Shown here: piece by piece, positions 1 through 8,078 of the stretch
Layout: each line of letters opens with the position of its first letter
Numbering within the stretch: the first letter of the stretch is position 1
Assembly (NCBI GenBank): GCA_024275485.1
Contig: JAJRZA010000045.1
Location: 97,669 to 161,668, forward strand
DNA: 64,000 nucleotides
From: Candidatus Krumholzibacteriota bacterium
GTDB taxonomy: Bacteria; Krumholzibacteriota; Krumholzibacteriia; LZORAL124-64-63
Reading direction: 5' to 3'
Position numbers and translations under genes: made by a program
Notes under the pieces: generated by a model
Database searches by the model: none
Told to the model about the DNA's origin: nothing
Seen by the model: the letters and a program-made list of their open reading frames with translations, nothing else

Positions 1-186
1 CGCATCGTCAATGTATCGAAGTTGCGGATGCAGGGGGTGGCCAAGCAGGAAGATCAGCCCTACACCATGAAAACAGATCTGATCCTTACCGCCTACACTT
101 TGGATTCAACCCAGCCCATGGCTCAAGGTGATGGTTCAAGGGAAACAGTTAAACCAGCCGCGGCCCAGGCCGGCGGCAAACATTAG
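1..186 (+). CDS. pilO: PilO, type IV pilus inner-membrane protein (3' end only)
   Basis: The window opens inside this gene, and only the last 61 codons before TAG are visible. The visible part contains a beta-strand-like segment (TDLILTAYTL) followed by a low-complexity tail ending GGKH. That fits the C-terminal end of PilO, which with PilN forms the periplasmic alignment subcomplex of type IVa pili. The assignment rests mainly on position: PilP starts 12 bases downstream and PilQ follows, the usual pilMNOPQ order. The sequence alone is too short to prove the family. Confidence 0.65.
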   Translation, partial: RIVNVSKLRMQGVAKQEDQPYTMKTDLILTAYTLDSTQPMAQGDGSRETVKPAAAQAGGKH

Positions 187-198
187 GAGAGGGTGGAA

Positions 199-657
199 AT
201 GTTTCACCGAAGAAAATTGTTAACAGCGGTTGTTGCCGGCCTTCTCCTGGTGATGATATCTGGTTCCCTGGCCATTTCCGGAAATGACCTTGCATCGGTT
301 TCTCCTTCGCAGGAGTCGCGTGCCCGGATCAACGCCCTGAGGGCCAACGAATTTTTTTACCAGTCCTATGGCAAGGATGATCCTTTCCGGGTGCTGGTTG
401 ATGGCGAATACAAGGAATCTGTCGCCAGCGAGCTGGTGGATATGAACAGCGCTCACCTGGTGGGCGTTATGTGGGGCCAGGATGATCGTTTCGCCCTGGT
501 CGAAGATGGAGAAGGTTTCGGTTACATCCTGCGTGTGGGCGATCGCGTCCGCTTCGGTCGGGTCGTCAGCATCCGCAAGAACTTACTCACCGCGCGGGTC
601 ACTCTTTACGGTATCACCAACAAGGTGGTTCTCAAGCTCGAAAATACGGAGGGCTAA
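199..657 (+). CDS. pilP: PilP, type IV pilus assembly lipoprotein-like protein
   Basis: A 152-residue protein linking the inner-membrane PilN/PilO complex to the PilQ secretin. It has an N-terminal hydrophobic segment (about residues 7-24), a disordered linker, the family hallmark DPFR (61-64), and a C-terminal beta domain with LVGVMW, ALVEDGEGFGYI and VGDRV (about 87-117). No lipobox cysteine is visible, so it appears membrane-anchored rather than lipidated. ATG at 199 is preferred over an in-frame GTG at 193 because AGGAG lies at 185-189, 9 bases before the ATG. pilQ starts 3 bases after the stop, so the two are cotranscribed. Confidence 0.85.
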   Translation: MFHRRKLLTAVVAGLLLVMISGSLAISGNDLASVSPSQESRARINALRANEFFYQSYGKDDPFRVLVDGEYKESVASELVDMNSAHLVGVMWGQDDRFALVEDGEGFGYILRVGDRVRFGRVVSIRKNLLTARVTLYGITNKVVLKLENTEG

Positions 658-660
658 ACA

Positions 661-2010
661 ATGTTCGGAAGGATCCGCTTCACCAATACTCTGTTTTTGA
701 TGGTTGTCGCCATCATCAACATGAGTTCAATCGCCCTGGCCCAGGATGCAGAAATTCCACCGGCCGAAGAATACATGGGTCGTCCCATTTCATTGGATGT
801 TCAGGAGGCTGAAATCGGGACGGTTCTGCGCTCGTTGTCCAGCTTCTCGGGCAGCAACATTGTTGCTTCCCCAAGGGTTGTGGGCAAAATCACTGTCCGG
901 CTGGAAGAGGTGCCCTGGAAAGAAGCCCTCGGGGTGATTCTGCGCTCACACAGCTTCGATTTCATTGAAGAAAACGGCGTCTTGCGCATTGATACGGCGG
1001 AACAACTGCGGGAGGAAAAACTCTCCGTGGAACGTGCCCGCAAACAAGTGGAGGGTTTGGAGATTCTGAACCTCGGACTTGTCACATTGCACTACGCAAA
1101 TGCCGAAGAGGTCCAGGACAGCCTCAAGGAAATGCTAACGGACCGGGGGCATATCGATGTGGATGTGCGAACCAACAGTTTGTTGGTCAACGACATTCAG
1201 GAGCGGGTAACTCTTATCAGTGACATGGCCAAAAATCTGGATTCCCAGACGCCGCAGGTGGAGATCAACGCCCGTCTTGTGGATATGAACCTCCGGGCCA
1301 CGCGCGAGTTGGGCATCACCTGGGGCATCAACAATTTCAAACCTTCGGGTGCCAACGTTGCCGGCAGTGGTGTAATCCAGAACACTTTTCAGAAACCTTC
1401 GGCTGATATCAAGGTGGCCACGGTGCAGAACTGGGGCGAGTTGATGGTCCAGGTGCAGGCTCTGGAACAATCCAACGACGCCCACCTGATCAGCAACCCC
1501 ATCATCACTACGACGGACAACCGCCAGGCCAAAATCCTGGTGGGCCAGAAAATTCCCCTGATCGTGGCTGATAAAGCAGGCAACGCCATTACCCAGTTGA
1601 CGACCATCGGTATCATGCTGGAAGTGACTCCTCACATCAACAGCAACAGGCACATCACCCTGGATATTCACAACGAAGTGAGTGATCTGTCCAGCCAGGC
1701 CACCGTGCAGGGGGGCGTGATCATCAACACCAGTGAATCAGATACCCGGGTTGTGGTTGAAGATGGAGAAACAGCCATCATCGCGGGTTTGATTCGCAAG
1801 GTTGAAAGCGAGTTGGAAAGTGGCGTTCCAGTGTTGAAGGACATCCCGCTTCTTGGTGCCCTTTTCAAGCACTCCAGCAAAACCATTGACCATCGTGAAC
1901 TGGTGATATTTGTCACCCCTCACATTGTCACTCCTGAATATATTCGGCGTGGAAGCCTGACCACCAATTCAAAGGTGGTGATTGAACCGGAAACTCTGGC
2001 TGATTTCTAG
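661..2010 (+). CDS. pilQ: PilQ, type IV pilus outer-membrane secretin (short form)
   Basis: Forms the outer-membrane channel for the pilus fibre. A signal peptide covers about residues 1-27 (ending ALA-QD). An STN/N0 domain follows (about 42-110), then an N1/KH-like secretin domain (about 130-200), and the secretin core from about 230. The core carries the hallmark VPVLKDIPLLGALF at 389-402 and the strand RELVIFVTPHIV. At 449 residues it is much shorter than typical PilQ (about 600-750) because the N-terminal AMIN domains are absent. GspD is an alternative, but the adjacent pilO/pilP favour PilQ. Confidence 0.88.
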   Translation: MFGRIRFTNTLFLMVVAIINMSSIALAQDAEIPPAEEYMGRPISLDVQEAEIGTVLRSLSSFSGSNIVASPRVVGKITVRLEEVPWKEALGVILRSHSFDFIEENGVLRIDTAEQLREEKLSVERARKQVEGLEILNLGLVTLHYANAEEVQDSLKEMLTDRGHIDVDVRTNSLLVNDIQERVTLISDMAKNLDSQTPQVEINARLVDMNLRATRELGITWGINNFKPSGANVAGSGVIQNTFQKPSADIKVATVQNWGELMVQVQALEQSNDAHLISNPIITTTDNRQAKILVGQKIPLIVADKAGNAITQLTTIGIMLEVTPHINSNRHITLDIHNEVSDLSSQATVQGGVIINTSESDTRVVVEDGETAIIAGLIRKVESELESGVPVLKDIPLLGALFKHSSKTIDHRELVIFVTPHIVTPEYIRRGSLTTNSKVVIEPETLADF

Positions 2011-2039
2011 CCCCGGTTGAAATAATTTTTAGAAGATAT

Positions 2040-2071
2040 ACGCCCTCCCTGATTGCCTTCAGGGGGGGCGT
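2040..2071 (+). terminator. Hairpin after pilQ, probable terminator
   Basis: A 13-bp stem, 2040-2052 pairing with 2059-2071 with one T-G wobble, around a 6-base loop. It lies 30 bases after the pilQ stop and before aroK. The downstream run (TTGTATT) is only moderately T-rich, so termination may be partial. Confidence 0.6.
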
Positions 2072-2088
2072 TGTATTAGAATTGGGTT

Positions 2089-2622
2089 ATGTGGACTTCA
2101 ATAATCGGATTCATGGCCAGCGGAAAATCGACGGTTTCGGCGAGCTTGCTGGCCAGCACCAATCGTCTAAGTGCGTCCATTGATGAGCTGGTGGAGCACA
2201 ACGACGGTTCTGGGGTTGCGGAAATTTTCAGCACCCGCGGCCAGGCTGCCTTTCGCGACCTTGAACTGAAAGCATTGGGTGAATTGGATCCTTCGCGGAA
2301 TCTGGTGGTCGATACCGGGGGTGGCATCGTGGAAACTGCGGCTGCGGTTGCGATGTTGCGGGCCAATGGAGTGGTGATTTGGCTGGATTGTTCGTGGAAA
2401 GAGGTTCGGGCTCGGCTGAAAAATGCCCCGGTTGGAATGAGGCCGTTGGTCACTGAACTGGGTTGGGCCGGGCTGGAAGAGCTGTTTCGCAGCCGTCGGC
2501 CACTGTACGCCGCAGCGGCTGATTTCCGACTCAAGGCCGATGGCGATCTGGACATCATCGCTCGTACGGCCATGCTGCGCAGTCTTATCTGGCAACGTCA
2601 TCTGGAAAAGAGTCGCCCATGA
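2089..2622 (+). CDS. aroK: Shikimate kinase
   Basis: Phosphorylates shikimate at O3 in the chorismate pathway (cytoplasm). The 177-residue protein has a Walker A loop GFMASGKST (7-15), a shikimate-binding region with D32 and the IFSTRGQAAFR segment (46-56), the TGGG motif (76-79), and the lid arginine in RPL (118-120). The usual first Asp-x-Asp pair is partly altered (SIDE), so a related P-loop small-molecule kinase is possible. Its last four bases overlap the rsmD start (ATGA), which indicates translational coupling. Confidence 0.8.
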   Translation: MWTSIIGFMASGKSTVSASLLASTNRLSASIDELVEHNDGSGVAEIFSTRGQAAFRDLELKALGELDPSRNLVVDTGGGIVETAAAVAMLRANGVVIWLDCSWKEVRARLKNAPVGMRPLVTELGWAGLEELFRSRRPLYAAAADFRLKADGDLDIIARTAMLRSLIWQRHLEKSRP

Positions 2623-3176
2623 GGGTAGTATCGGGACAATGGCGGGGGCGCAAGCTGTGCTCCCCCAAAGGTGATCTGGTGCGTCCCACCACCGACAAGG
2701 TCAAAGAGGCCATGTTTTCCATTTTGGGTCCTTCGGTGCACGGCTGCCTGGTGCTAGACCTGTGTTGCGGTGCTGGCGGGTTGGCCATTGAGGCCCTGAG
2801 CCGGGGCGCCGGCAAGGCCATCCTGGTCGATATCCACCGAAAATCGTTGGATCTGGCCCGTCGCAACCTTGAGTGGTGCGGAGCCAAAACCGATCGTTAC
2901 GAATTGGTGAAATCCGATGCGGAAGTGTATTTCGCCGCTTGGCAGCCACCGAGAGATGAAACTTCATGGATGCTGCTTTGCGATCCACCCTATCATTCCT
3001 CGGTGGCTGCAGGTATTCTTCAGCGACTGACCCATGGTGAACCGGCAGCTGGTTTTGCCGCGGGAATCATCGAACACGGGGTCGGGGAAGTTTTCGACGA
3101 CACCGAAGATGGTCCCTGGAAGATCCGCACTCGACGATACGGCGAAACTGGTTTGACAGTGGTCAGATGCGGTTGA
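2619..3176 (+). CDS. rsmD: 16S rRNA (guanine966-N2)-methyltransferase RsmD
   Basis: A SAM-dependent methyltransferase acting on G966 of 16S rRNA. It has the N-terminal VVSGQWRGRKL segment, the RPTTDKVKEAMFSIL family motif (22-36), a SAM-binding loop LDLCCGAGG (46-54), and the N6/N2-amine catalytic motif DPPY (122-125). The length, 185 residues, is normal. It is directly followed by coaD, the common rsmD-coaD pairing. Confidence 0.92.
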   Translation: MRVVSGQWRGRKLCSPKGDLVRPTTDKVKEAMFSILGPSVHGCLVLDLCCGAGGLAIEALSRGAGKAILVDIHRKSLDLARRNLEWCGAKTDRYELVKSDAEVYFAAWQPPRDETSWMLLCDPPYHSSVAAGILQRLTHGEPAAGFAAGIIEHGVGEVFDDTEDGPWKIRTRRYGETGLTVVRCG

Positions 3177-3209
3177 TCCGCCAACCAGTTGCCAGAAACG
3201 AGGATGATG

Positions 3210-3680
3210 ATGGAACGGCATGTTATTTACCCAGGCTCATTTGATCCTGTCACTCTCGGGCACCTGGATATATTGGAAAGGGCCTGTGCCCTGTTCGATC
3301 GGGTCACAATTCTGGTGGCTGAAATGGGCAAGGCCGGTTTGCTGCCTGTGGAGCAGAGGGTGGATCTTTTTCGCCGTTCGATTGCCCATTTGCACAATGT
3401 GGAAGTGCAATCATTTTCCGGCCTCTTGGTCGATGAAGTCCAGACTCGCGCAGCGGTGGCTGTGGTCCGGGGTATCCGCACCGCCGGGGACTACGAACAC
3501 GAATGGACCCTCGCGGGTGTCAACGCATTGCTGGATTCCGAAGTGGAATATGTTTACTTTCTGGCCCGGCCACACATGGCCGCTATCAGCAGCAGCCTGG
3601 TGCGTGACGTCATTGTCCATCAAGGCCCTCTTGAAAAACTGGTTCCCGAGCCGGTGGTCAAAGCCCTGCGCAAGGTTTGA
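3210..3680 (+). CDS. coaD: Phosphopantetheine adenylyltransferase
   Basis: Catalyses the penultimate step of coenzyme A synthesis, joining AMP from ATP to 4'-phosphopantetheine. The nucleotidyltransferase motif GSFDPVTLGH (9-18) includes the catalytic His18. RGIRTAGDYEHE and the ISSSLVR motif are also present. Three ATG codons in a row (3204, 3207, 3210) and an upstream TTG (3189) are possible starts. ATG 3210 gives the usual M-x-x-x-IYPGSFDP N-terminus and the best distance from AACGAGG. Length 156 residues, typical. Confidence 0.93.
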   Translation: MERHVIYPGSFDPVTLGHLDILERACALFDRVTILVAEMGKAGLLPVEQRVDLFRRSIAHLHNVEVQSFSGLLVDEVQTRAAVAVVRGIRTAGDYEHEWTLAGVNALLDSEVEYVYFLARPHMAAISSSLVRDVIVHQGPLEKLVPEPVVKALRKV

Positions 3681-3719
3681 TCCCGTTATTTTTTCTGATT
3701 CTCACCAGGAGTGTTGACC

Positions 3720-4742
3720 GTGTTTTTGGATATTGCCACCATCAAGCTGGTAGCGGGCCGTGGGGGAGATGGTTGCGTTTCCACTCGTCGGGAAAAATTT
3801 GTTGCCCGTGGCGGACCCGATGGCGGCAACGGTGGTCGTGGAGGATCGATTTGGTTTGAAGCTTCCGATGAGCTCAGCACCCTGTTGGATTTTCGTTACA
3901 AACGAAACTACAAAGCTCCGGCCGGGGTGGCTGGCGGTGGGCGCCGCAAAACTGGTCCCGACGGTGAGGATATCATCCTGCGAGTCCCGTGTGGAACATC
4001 CATCCATTGCACCGACGACAACACGCCTTTGGGTGATCTGCTGGAGAATGGTGACAAAATTCTGGTGGCCGCGGGCGGTAAGGGCGGCAAGGGCAACTGG
4101 GAATTCCGCAATGCCCGCAACCAGACTCCCACGAAAGCCACCCCCGGCAAGGCGGGCCAGGAACTGGAAATTCGCCTGGAGTTGAAGCTCATCGCTGACA
4201 TCGGCCTGGTGGGCGAGCCCAATGCCGGCAAGAGCACCTTGCTGTCGGTGATCACCGCTGCCCGTCCCAAAGTTGCCGAGTATCCCTTCACGACGCTGGT
4301 GCCAAACCTCGGTATTGTCGATTTGGGTGATTTCGCCAGCTGCACCATTGCCGACATACCCGGCCTCATCGAAGGCGCAGCCGAAGGCAAAGGCCTGGGA
4401 CATGAATTTTTGCGCCATGTGGAACGCACCAGGGCCCTGCTCTTGCTTGTGGATTCCACCTACGAGTCGCCTCAACGTGCCCTGGATGTCTTGCGCGAAG
4501 AGTTGAAGCGGCACGGCAAACGTCTGGCCGAGTTGCCTTTTGCCGTGATTGTGACCAAGCAGGATGTCCTGCCCGAAGATCGTAGTGCAGAAGTCATGGA
4601 CCAGGCCAGGCAGTGGTGCCAAGACCACGGGGGTATTGAAACGCTCATGATCTCTTCGGTGGCCCGCCTGGGCATTGAGCCACTGCGCCACCTGGTCAAG
4701 CGCATGTACAACTACGAATATGGCGCCGAGTCGCAGGAATAA
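3720..4742 (+). CDS. obgE: Obg/CgtA ribosome-assembly GTPase
   Basis: A conserved GTPase of 50S assembly and stress control. The glycine-rich Obg fold spans about residues 1-155 (for example GGPDGGNGGRGGS, 31-43). The GTPase domain follows with G1 GEPNAGKST (165-173), G2 Thr in PFTTLVPNLG, and G3 DIPG (212-215). The G4 position reads TKQD rather than NKxD. GTG 3720 is chosen because AGGAG (3707-3711) is 8 bases upstream and the result aligns with the usual MxFxD N-terminus; GTG 3711 overlaps the Shine-Dalgarno. Length 340 residues; no C-terminal OCT domain is present. Confidence 0.93.
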   Translation: MFLDIATIKLVAGRGGDGCVSTRREKFVARGGPDGGNGGRGGSIWFEASDELSTLLDFRYKRNYKAPAGVAGGGRRKTGPDGEDIILRVPCGTSIHCTDDNTPLGDLLENGDKILVAAGGKGGKGNWEFRNARNQTPTKATPGKAGQELEIRLELKLIADIGLVGEPNAGKSTLLSVITAARPKVAEYPFTTLVPNLGIVDLGDFASCTIADIPGLIEGAAEGKGLGHEFLRHVERTRALLLLVDSTYESPQRALDVLREELKRHGKRLAELPFAVIVTKQDVLPEDRSAEVMDQARQWCQDHGGIETLMISSVARLGIEPLRHLVKRMYNYEYGAESQE

Positions 4743-4760
4743 GCCTGTTCCTCCCTGCAA

Positions 4761-5711
4761 TTGATCGACCGTCCTCCCGGACTGGCTGATTTCCCTATGA
4801 TCCAGGCAAGTGACCCACGCGGTGCGCCCATGGTGCAGATCCATCCCGAACATCCCTGTTGGCCCTCCCTTTGGGCCGAAATCAAGGACCCTCCGACGGC
4901 TGTCAATGTCCAGGGACAGGTCCAGGCCCTGGTGGAACCTGCGATTGCCATCGTGGGCACCCGAAATGCCACCCTTCGAGGATTGGCCTTTGCCCGGGCC
5001 CTTGGTTTGGTGTTGGCCACAAGACGATGGTGCGTTGTCAGTGGCATGGCCCTGGGTATTGATGCGGCTGCTCACCGAGGCGCCCTGGACGGGGGTGGAA
5101 AAACCGTGGCAATAATGGGCACCGGTCTGGCAAGAGTATACCCTGCCGTTCATGGCGCCTTGCGGCGGGAAATTGAAAACCAAGGATGTTGCCTTTCCGA
5201 GTACGAAAACGACACCGGGCCCCGTAAATACCACTTTCCCCAGCGAAATCGATTAATCGCCGGCATGGTTCAGGCCGTAGTTGTGGTCGAAGCACCGCTC
5301 CAAAGTGGAGCCCTGCTTACGGCCCAAATGGCTTTGGACAACAATCGCGAGGTTTTTGCCGTGCCCGGTCCCGTGGATCAGGAAACCAGCCGTGGGTGCC
5401 ATCACCTTTTGAAGCAGGGGGCCCATTTGTTGGAGACGGCTGATGATTTGTTGCAGGTCCTCGGCAATCCTTCCCCGGCTTCGGACAGTTCTGTGGATGT
5501 TCCTGCAAATGTCCTGGGCCCGGTGGGTGGTTCGGCGGCTCGCTGGATTCTTGACCGTTTGGATTTCGATGGCATTGGCCGCGATGAATTGCGGCGGCGT
5601 TTCAATGGAACCGAAGAGGTTTGGAGTGAAGGCCTCTTGGCTCTTGAGCTGGCCGGTTTGATTCGGAGGTTGCCTGGTGGAGTCTTGGCCCGTACCATGT
5701 GGCGAATTTAA
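4761..5711 (+). CDS. dprA: DNA-processing protein DprA/Smf
   Basis: Loads RecA on incoming single-stranded DNA during natural transformation. The Rossmann-like DprA core is intact: AIVGTRNAT, VSGMALGIDAAAHRGAL, IMGTGL..VYP, FPQRNRLIAGM, SGALLTAQMALDNNREVFAVPG and the CHHLLKQGA segment. A C-terminal winged-helix-like tail follows. The N-terminal SAM/HhH domain found in some homologues is missing. TTG at 4761 has a poor ribosome site; ATG at 4797 is an alternative. Type IV pilus genes are close by, which would fit competence, though dprA is also common in cells not known to be competent. Confidence 0.88.
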   Translation: MIDRPPGLADFPMIQASDPRGAPMVQIHPEHPCWPSLWAEIKDPPTAVNVQGQVQALVEPAIAIVGTRNATLRGLAFARALGLVLATRRWCVVSGMALGIDAAAHRGALDGGGKTVAIMGTGLARVYPAVHGALRREIENQGCCLSEYENDTGPRKYHFPQRNRLIAGMVQAVVVVEAPLQSGALLTAQMALDNNREVFAVPGPVDQETSRGCHHLLKQGAHLLETADDLLQVLGNPSPASDSSVDVPANVLGPVGGSAARWILDRLDFDGIGRDELRRRFNGTEEVWSEGLLALELAGLIRRLPGGVLARTMWRI

Positions 5712-5796
5712 ATGATGCTCGCAGGCAACTTTTTATGCGGCAACATCGTAGGTGGGTTTTCAATCATCACTGGTCCATGGCAGCAGGGAGATTCTC

Positions 5797-6738
5797 TTGA
5801 TCAAGGTGCAGAATCTGGTAAAAAAATTCGGTTCGGTGCGGGCCGTCGACGGCATCAGCTTTGAAGTTGGCAGGGGTGAACTTTTTGGCCTGCTCGGGCC
5901 CAACGGTGCCGGCAAGACCACCACCATCAATTGTCTGGCCACACTTTTGTCCCAGGATGGAGGAACCGCCAGCATCGGGGGCCATGATGTGGTCCATGAA
6001 CCGGACAAGGTGCGCCGTTTGCTGGGAGTGGTGCCCCAGGAGATTGCTCTTTATACCGATCTGAACTCCCGGGACAACCTGCGCTTCTGGGGAGAGTTGT
6101 ACGGTCTGGGGGGCAAATCCCTGGAAACCCGGGTCGATGAGCTCTTGGAATTGGCTGCCCTCAACGAGCACGCGACCCAAAAAGTAAGCACCTTCTCCGG
6201 TGGCATGAAGCGTCGGCTGAATATGGTGGTGGGCTTGATCCATTCACCGGAAGTGCTCTTCCTGGACGAACCCACCGTCGGCATCGACGCCCAGGCTCGC
6301 ACCCGTATCCTGGAAATGATTCGTCAACTGGGCCAAAAAGGCCTGACGGTGATCTATACCACCCACTACCTGGAAGAAGCGGAGCAGCTGTGCGATCGCA
6401 TAGGGGTGATCGACCAGGGCCACATGGTGGCCCTGGGCGACAAAGAGGAGCTCATTGCCCAGGTCGGGCATCACGACCTGGTGCGCTTCCAGCTTCCCGA
6501 GGCTCAACGATCGGCACTTCTGGCCACCTGCACCTCGTGGACCGGCTATCATTCTGCCGCCCGAAAACGAGGTAAAATGGAGATTGAGGCCCGGGATGGT
6601 GCCCGGTTGCTGCCGCATCTGCAAGCCTGGCTGAATGAGCAGAACCTGCCTCTGGAACAACTGGAAATCGAAAGGCCGAACCTGGAAACCCTGTATCTGA
6701 ATCTCACGGGCCGAGACCTCAGGGAACAGGTGAAGTGA
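5797..6738 (+). CDS. ABC transporter ATP-binding protein (ABC-2/DrrA-like exporter)
   Basis: ATPase of an ABC-2 exporter encoded with the next two genes. Walker A GPNGAGKT (34-41), Q-loop in VVPQE, signature FSGGMKRR (133-140), Walker B LFLDEP (154-159) and the switch His in YTTHYLEEAE are all present. A C-terminal extension of about 80 residues is typical of DrrA/NatA proteins. TTG at 5797 is chosen because AGGGAG (5785-5790) is 6 bases upstream; an in-frame upstream start at 5752 lacks a site. The substrate is unknown (drug, lipid or antibiotic are usual). Confidence 0.9.
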   Translation: MIKVQNLVKKFGSVRAVDGISFEVGRGELFGLLGPNGAGKTTTINCLATLLSQDGGTASIGGHDVVHEPDKVRRLLGVVPQEIALYTDLNSRDNLRFWGELYGLGGKSLETRVDELLELAALNEHATQKVSTFSGGMKRRLNMVVGLIHSPEVLFLDEPTVGIDAQARTRILEMIRQLGQKGLTVIYTTHYLEEAEQLCDRIGVIDQGHMVALGDKEELIAQVGHHDLVRFQLPEAQRSALLATCTSWTGYHSAARKRGKMEIEARDGARLLPHLQAWLNEQNLPLEQLEIERPNLETLYLNLTGRDLREQVK

Positions 6739-8078
6739 TGTTGGTTAAAGTACTGGCTAAAAAGGATATCCTGCGTTTGATGAGTGACCGTCGGGCTCTG
6801 GTGGTGAACATGGTTTTGCCCTTACTGCTGACCTTCATCATGGGCCTGAGCTTTGGCGGCGGCATTTTTGGCAAGAGCAGTGGCATCAGTGCCATCCCAC
6901 TGGCCCTGGTGGGCAGCGACTTGCCGGAGATGTTGAAAGATCGCCTTGCCCAGGGATTGCGTGATTCCGATTTTTTCGAAGTCACCTGGACCGACAGCCT
7001 GACTGCCGATGCCATGGTCCGCCGTGGTGAGGTTGCAGCCGCCGTGGTTCTACCGCCGGGCATGATGAAGGATTTTTTCCAAATGAAACCGATGGCGGTG
7101 CAGTTGTGGAAAGACCCCGGAAGTGAGTTGAAATCAGGCATTGTTGAGCAGATCATCACACGTGCGATCAGGCAGTATCAGGCGGGGGAAGCCGCTTATC
7201 TCGCTTTGTGGCCCAATGAAGAATACCCGAACCTGGTAGACGATAACGAAGATTTGGATGACAGTTTTTTCTCCGGTGATGTGGTCAAGGTATGGCAACG
7301 GTGGCGCAGCACCAGCGACGATCCCCGCTGGACCGAAGCGCGGGGAAACATGATCGAGGCCGTGGATCGTCACCTGGCCCTTACCAAGGCTTTTGATCAA
7401 CCGGTGATCAGCTTGACGGTTCACGACAAGGCCCCTGTCGGCCAGGACGAAACGTCCAAAGACGTCAATCTGTTCGATTATTTCCTGCCTGGATTTTCTG
7501 TTTTCTTCTTGATGTTTGCCGTGGCTGCCAGCGCGCGAGATCTGCATCGCGAAAAGCTCAACGGCACGCTGCATCGGCAACTTCTGTCGTCCATGAGTTC
7601 CACTGATTTTCTCTTGGGCAAATGGGTGTCGGCGACTTTTCAAGGTGTTTTTCAACTGGTTGTTCTATATCTGGTGGGGGCGATTCTCTTTCAGGTCAAC
7701 CTGGGGCCCAATGCCTGGTCGCTTCCCCTGGCCGTCCTGCTGTGTTGCTCGGCTGCGGCTGGTTTGTTCCTGATTATCGCCCTGATCACCACCACCGAGA
7801 AAATGATGGACAATATCAGCACCGTGGTGGTCTTGATCTCCGCCATGGTGGGTGGAAACATGATGCCTCTTGATGCCCTGCCTCTGTGGGTGCATACCTT
7901 TGGCCGATTCGGCTTCAATTACTGGGCCAACATCAGCTTCAACAACATCATGGCCCAAAATCATAGCGCCGCCGACAACCCTCAACCCTTGTTGGTCTTG
8001 TTGGGCATGAGCGTGGCGTTCCTTGCCGTCAACCTGATCCTGATCCGATTGAAATCGCGTAAGGGGGTGTGGGCATGA
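6738..8078 (+). CDS. ABC-2 type permease, first subunit
   Basis: A 446-residue membrane subunit. One transmembrane helix lies near residues 20-42 (VVNMVLPLLLTFIMGLSFGGG). A large extracytoplasmic domain follows (to about residue 250), then a cluster of about five helices in the C-terminal half (including FFLMFAVAASA, FQLVVLYLVGAILF and LLCCSAAAGLFLIIALI). This is the YhgE/ABC-2 membrane-domain layout. The start overlaps the ATPase stop in TGATG; a GTG three bases earlier is possible. It ends overlapping the second permease, so the three genes form one operon. Confidence 0.85.
   Translation: MLVKVLAKKDILRLMSDRRALVVNMVLPLLLTFIMGLSFGGGIFGKSSGISAIPLALVGSDLPEMLKDRLAQGLRDSDFFEVTWTDSLTADAMVRRGEVAAAVVLPPGMMKDFFQMKPMAVQLWKDPGSELKSGIVEQIITRAIRQYQAGEAAYLALWPNEEYPNLVDDNEDLDDSFFSGDVVKVWQRWRSTSDDPRWTEARGNMIEAVDRHLALTKAFDQPVISLTVHDKAPVGQDETSKDVNLFDYFLPGFSVFFLMFAVAASARDLHREKLNGTLHRQLLSSMSSTDFLLGKWVSATFQGVFQLVVLYLVGAILFQVNLGPNAWSLPLAVLLCCSAAAGLFLIIALITTTEKMMDNISTVVVLISAMVGGNMMPLDALPLWVHTFGRFGFNYWANISFNNIMAQNHSAADNPQPLLVLLGMSVAFLAVNLILIRLKSRKGVWA

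Noticed and set aside
3720..4742. Obg G4 motif TKQD instead of NKxD as a sign of lost GTPase function
   Set aside because: All other GTPase motifs are intact, and Thr for Asn at this position occurs in other GTPases, so it is not strong evidence of a defect.
3702..5234. Long open frame on the minus strand opposite obgE/dprA
   Set aside because: No family resemblance and no ribosome site. It is the shadow of well-supported + strand genes whose codon bias suppresses antisense stops. The same applies to long antisense frames opposite rfaE2-cpgS-like (15416-16804) and dnaK (41788-43575).
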